A stretch of DNA of 64,000 nt from Diaporthe sp. PMI_573 (taxonomy: Eukaryota; Ascomycota; Sordariomycetes; Diaporthales; Diaporthaceae): NCBI GenBank assembly GCA_021399435.1, contig JAJTUP010000009.1, forward strand, positions 434,001-498,000. Reading direction: 5' to 3'. The position numbers and the translations under genes are program-made. The notes under the pieces were generated by a model. That model did not search any database and was not told the origin of the DNA. It worked only from the letters and a program-made list of their open reading frames with translations. Below are positions 61,201-64,000 of the stretch, one piece after another; the first letter of the stretch is position 1; every line of letters begins with the position of its first letter.

Positions 61201-64000
61201 GAAAGTGCGTAAGCAAGGTGCTGTTGGCAGAGATGATCACCGAGAGTGAAGATGGGCCCCCTGGAAGACACTCGATATCGACATGAGACGAGGCGTACCT
61301 CACAATGGATATCGACATGACGTCCACACGGTTAGAGATAAGTTTCTCGGTTGTTGGCTCTCCGCAATGTGACAGCGTGCACTCGCTCGCTTCCAAAGGA
61401 ACCATGTCGTTGGCAGGCCTTCCGAATCCGGCCGTCTCACCTATACGAGGCAAACCCGCCCGTTGAACCACATGGCTGGTACTATCCGGGGTAAGACACG
61501 ACGGCGTTGGGTCTGCGGCGCATGCAAGCAGGATTCTCTTTGAGACGAATCCACTCCGACGGCCCCATTCTGGCTGTGGTCCAACCCCTGCACTATAGGT
61601 GCAGGTGCATCGGTACACATAGCGCTGACGGGGATTTTTTTTCTCTTGAAGGGACCTCGGCAGTATCCCAGCGCTCTGGGACTATCGTCGAGGACCCTGG
61701 CTGCGTCTGGGCCCCGAAGACATTTTTGTGCCAGTTCTGGGCAGCCTGAGTGGCGGAGCGGGACGGGTCCTGAGGATATCGCGAGCTTCCACCCAATGAA
61801 ATGTGGGATGGCGTTGAAGCCATCGCCTCGGATTGATTCCGCGTCGATACAAGCGTAGTGCGGAACGCCCTAGCAAGGAAACAAGATGCGAGACGTTAAG
61901 TCCGTAGAAAAGTATCCGAACGGGCCGAGGGAGAGGGCGTTCGGCCGCGCCCGGGTCTTGCCAGCTCCTCAAGTAAGCTGTTGATCTTCTCATCGCTTCA
62001 GGACCAACGAACGGCCAGGTCCCAAAAAATTCTTTGCCGATGAGCATGTTGGTGGCTCAACTGGCGCCAGCCACAGCTGGTCGTCGGATAGACTGGGCAA
62101 GACCACCGACCAGTAGAGCCACAGTGGCGCTGACTAGACACGTGTGAGGCTATTCATGCACGCGGACGGGGCTGTCACAATCCTCCGTCGCTCTTGGGGG
62201 TCCAAAACCCGAGGCTTATCGGCCGATGAGGCCTGAAGACGCGACATCGGCGGACAAAACGACCCAAAACCAGAACTCCGAGGTTGGTGTCATTTTGGCG
62301 GGTAAAACCACGTGGCGCGGTCGGCACCAGCGCTCGGAAGATGGGCGAGTGTGGACGGCTAGCCAGGTGCCAGGAACCAAGGAGCCCGAAGCGCCAAGGT
62401 GCTGGCTGTGTGACTTGAGTCAAGAAACCCCTCCCCCTCCTCCCCTCCCACAAGCAGTCCCTAATGCAGGGGCTGATGGATGGGGACAGACAGCTGCAAG
62501 GCTACGAGACGGCTTGGGTGGACGGAAGGTCGACATGAGCATTGACACTGGCGTCTTGTGGCTGCCTACAGCTGAGGAGAGGGTCGGCGCATTCGGTTAG
62601 GGGGGCCTCCAGCAAAGTTCTCTAGTTTTCAACAAATGGAGGAAGACGCCGGGCTGGATACCCCAAACGGACGTGGTCTGCGCCTAATTTTAGTCGGAGG
62701 TGCAGTGCGTAGTAGGCAAGACTGCGCACATTTCGGATACGGGACGATGCTTGCAGCGGAGGGTCACAGTCGTTCCGCATCCCGAATGGCTAATATAAGC
62801 GATTAAAGTACTGTGACACCACACGTAGAAGTTCGGTAGGCGGCGTTGTGATTGACCAGGCAGGCCTCGACTGATCGGGCCGGTCGGTGCAAAGGCGGCC
62901 AAAATTGAAATATTGAAAGTCGACTGCAGCAAAAGCAAGGCTCTGACGCCGTCAGAATCCTGAGAGTCGTCAAGTGCCGAAGAAAAAGCAAAGCGGAGCA
63001 AGGGGTTTGACAGCTGGACCGATCGTTGGGAGGCACCACGCCAGGCACGCCCAGCCCTGCCCAGACCAGCCAGTCACACCTGTCATAGTTAGAAATGATA
63101 AGCGAGAAGGCTCATACCTATTCAAGATGGGTGGGTGGGTGGGTGTGCAGCACATCACCCAGGTCTGGATGCAGATTGCAGATTGCCCTCCTCACTCGAG
63201 ATCGCTCGGGGCTAGGCTTGTGATGCTAAGATCGACCCAGCGCGGTGCTGTCCACAGTTCCAGCACTCGGTACGTGGAAGATTCTCTGGGCTTCCGATTC
63301 GGGGATTTACGTGTACACGCAAAGTACGTGTACGGTACTGGGCGCAGGTATGTAATAAGATTGCAGTCAGGCGGTGAGGTGTGATGGCTGGAGATTGTAA
63401 AAGAGGCCGGCCGCTTCTGGGCTCATCTTGGACGGGACGGGGCCACGGCTGCTCCACTCGGCGGGATGCTGAGTTGACGAATCGACGACGTGCTCGTTAT
63501 TGAAGTTGGGATTGTGTTATTAGCCTGATTCGGGTAGACCCGTCGATGACTCTGCAGGGTGCCCGCACAGTGAGGACCAGGCCGTCAGAAGTTCAGAACA
63601 TCAGATGGGAAGGGGTGTGGGTGTGGGCGGGCACTGGGCAGTCAGGGCAGTGCCCATACGCATATTCCAAGGTTGTTAACCTGGATGTGTGTGTGTTCTG
63701 AAGAGGCAAGGCCGACGGGAGGGAGCAGATGTCAGATGGCAGGCGGCAGGCGGCAGGCGGCAGGCAAACTATTCATTCCCTCACCTTGGCCCTCACCCTT
63801 ACCCTCACACACGCCCTCAATCTCGACACAATGTAACACAACACAGCAACACGGCAACACGCACTCCATACCCAGACCTCCTCGATCATCTTCCGATAAA
63901 TGACGATGGGTCCGGTTGCCGGCACAAGCCGTGGGTGACCGGCAGACCGACAGAAAGACTGACTGACTGACTAACTGCTGACTCTCGGTCGACAGCACGC
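58276..64000. other. Gene-poor right flank
   Basis: 5.7 kb with no supported gene. Open frames (for example 58965-59663, 62226-62600) lack ATG starts, splice partners or recognisable motifs. AT-leaning sequence follows the kinase gene (58560-58960). Repeated GGCGGCA units lie at about 63739-63767, and short GACTGACTGACT repeats near 63955-63970. Confidence 0.45.

Noticed and set aside
62226..62600. 124-aa open frame
   Set aside because: No family resemblance, and the sequence looks like GC-rich promoter or spacer DNA.

Overview
The window looks like nuclear DNA of a filamentous ascomycete, most likely a Sordariomycete. Genes carry short introns (49-164 nt) with GT..AG borders and CTRAY-type branch points. 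The recognisable proteins (VPS1, GID7, COT1, GYP7, MSO1, CWH41, MAK16, MSS1, RPS24) are of fungal type. Exons are GC-rich, and the few AT-rich blocks are repeats or organelle-derived DNA. The class is inferred from general protein resemblance only; no search was run.

Layout. Positions 1-8760 hold no convincing intact gene: a partial tRNA at the left edge, a coding-like relic, a degenerate 15-bp minisatellite and a piece of mitochondrial cox1. Positions 8761-30001 are a conserved block: a secreted DUF1996 protein, a large single-pass membrane protein, glucosidase I (CWH41), the Rab-GAP GYP7, the Sec1-binding protein MSO1, ribosomal protein eS24, the ribosome-biogenesis factor MAK16, and the mitochondrial tRNA-modification GTPase MSS1. 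MAK16 and MSS1 are divergent across 441 bp.

Positions 30482-46500 form an accessory stretch: a 75-aa repeat protein, an unrecognised beta-rich protein joined at a perfect hairpin to a broken GH5 cellulase relic, a CorA-like membrane protein, a decayed AIG1-type GTPase, a GH18 enzyme, a 428-bp MITE-like element, an intron-containing tRNA-Gln, a second copy of the 15-bp minisatellite, tandem duplications and an acidic Ala/Lys-rich gene whose 3' end I could not resolve.

Positions 48138-58275 return to conserved genes: VPS1 (vacuolar sorting dynamin), GID7 (ubiquitin-ligase subunit) and a COT1/NDR-type kinase with a short N-terminus. From 58276 to the end I see no supported gene.

Nothing amounts to a multi-gene new system. 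The best candidates for undescribed biology are the 75-aa repeat protein with its own TATA box, the paired 15-bp palindromic minisatellites, and the MITE lying just upstream of the GH18 gene. Several functions concern membrane traffic (GYP7, MSO1, VPS1, CWH41), but the genes are separately transcribed and I infer no cluster.
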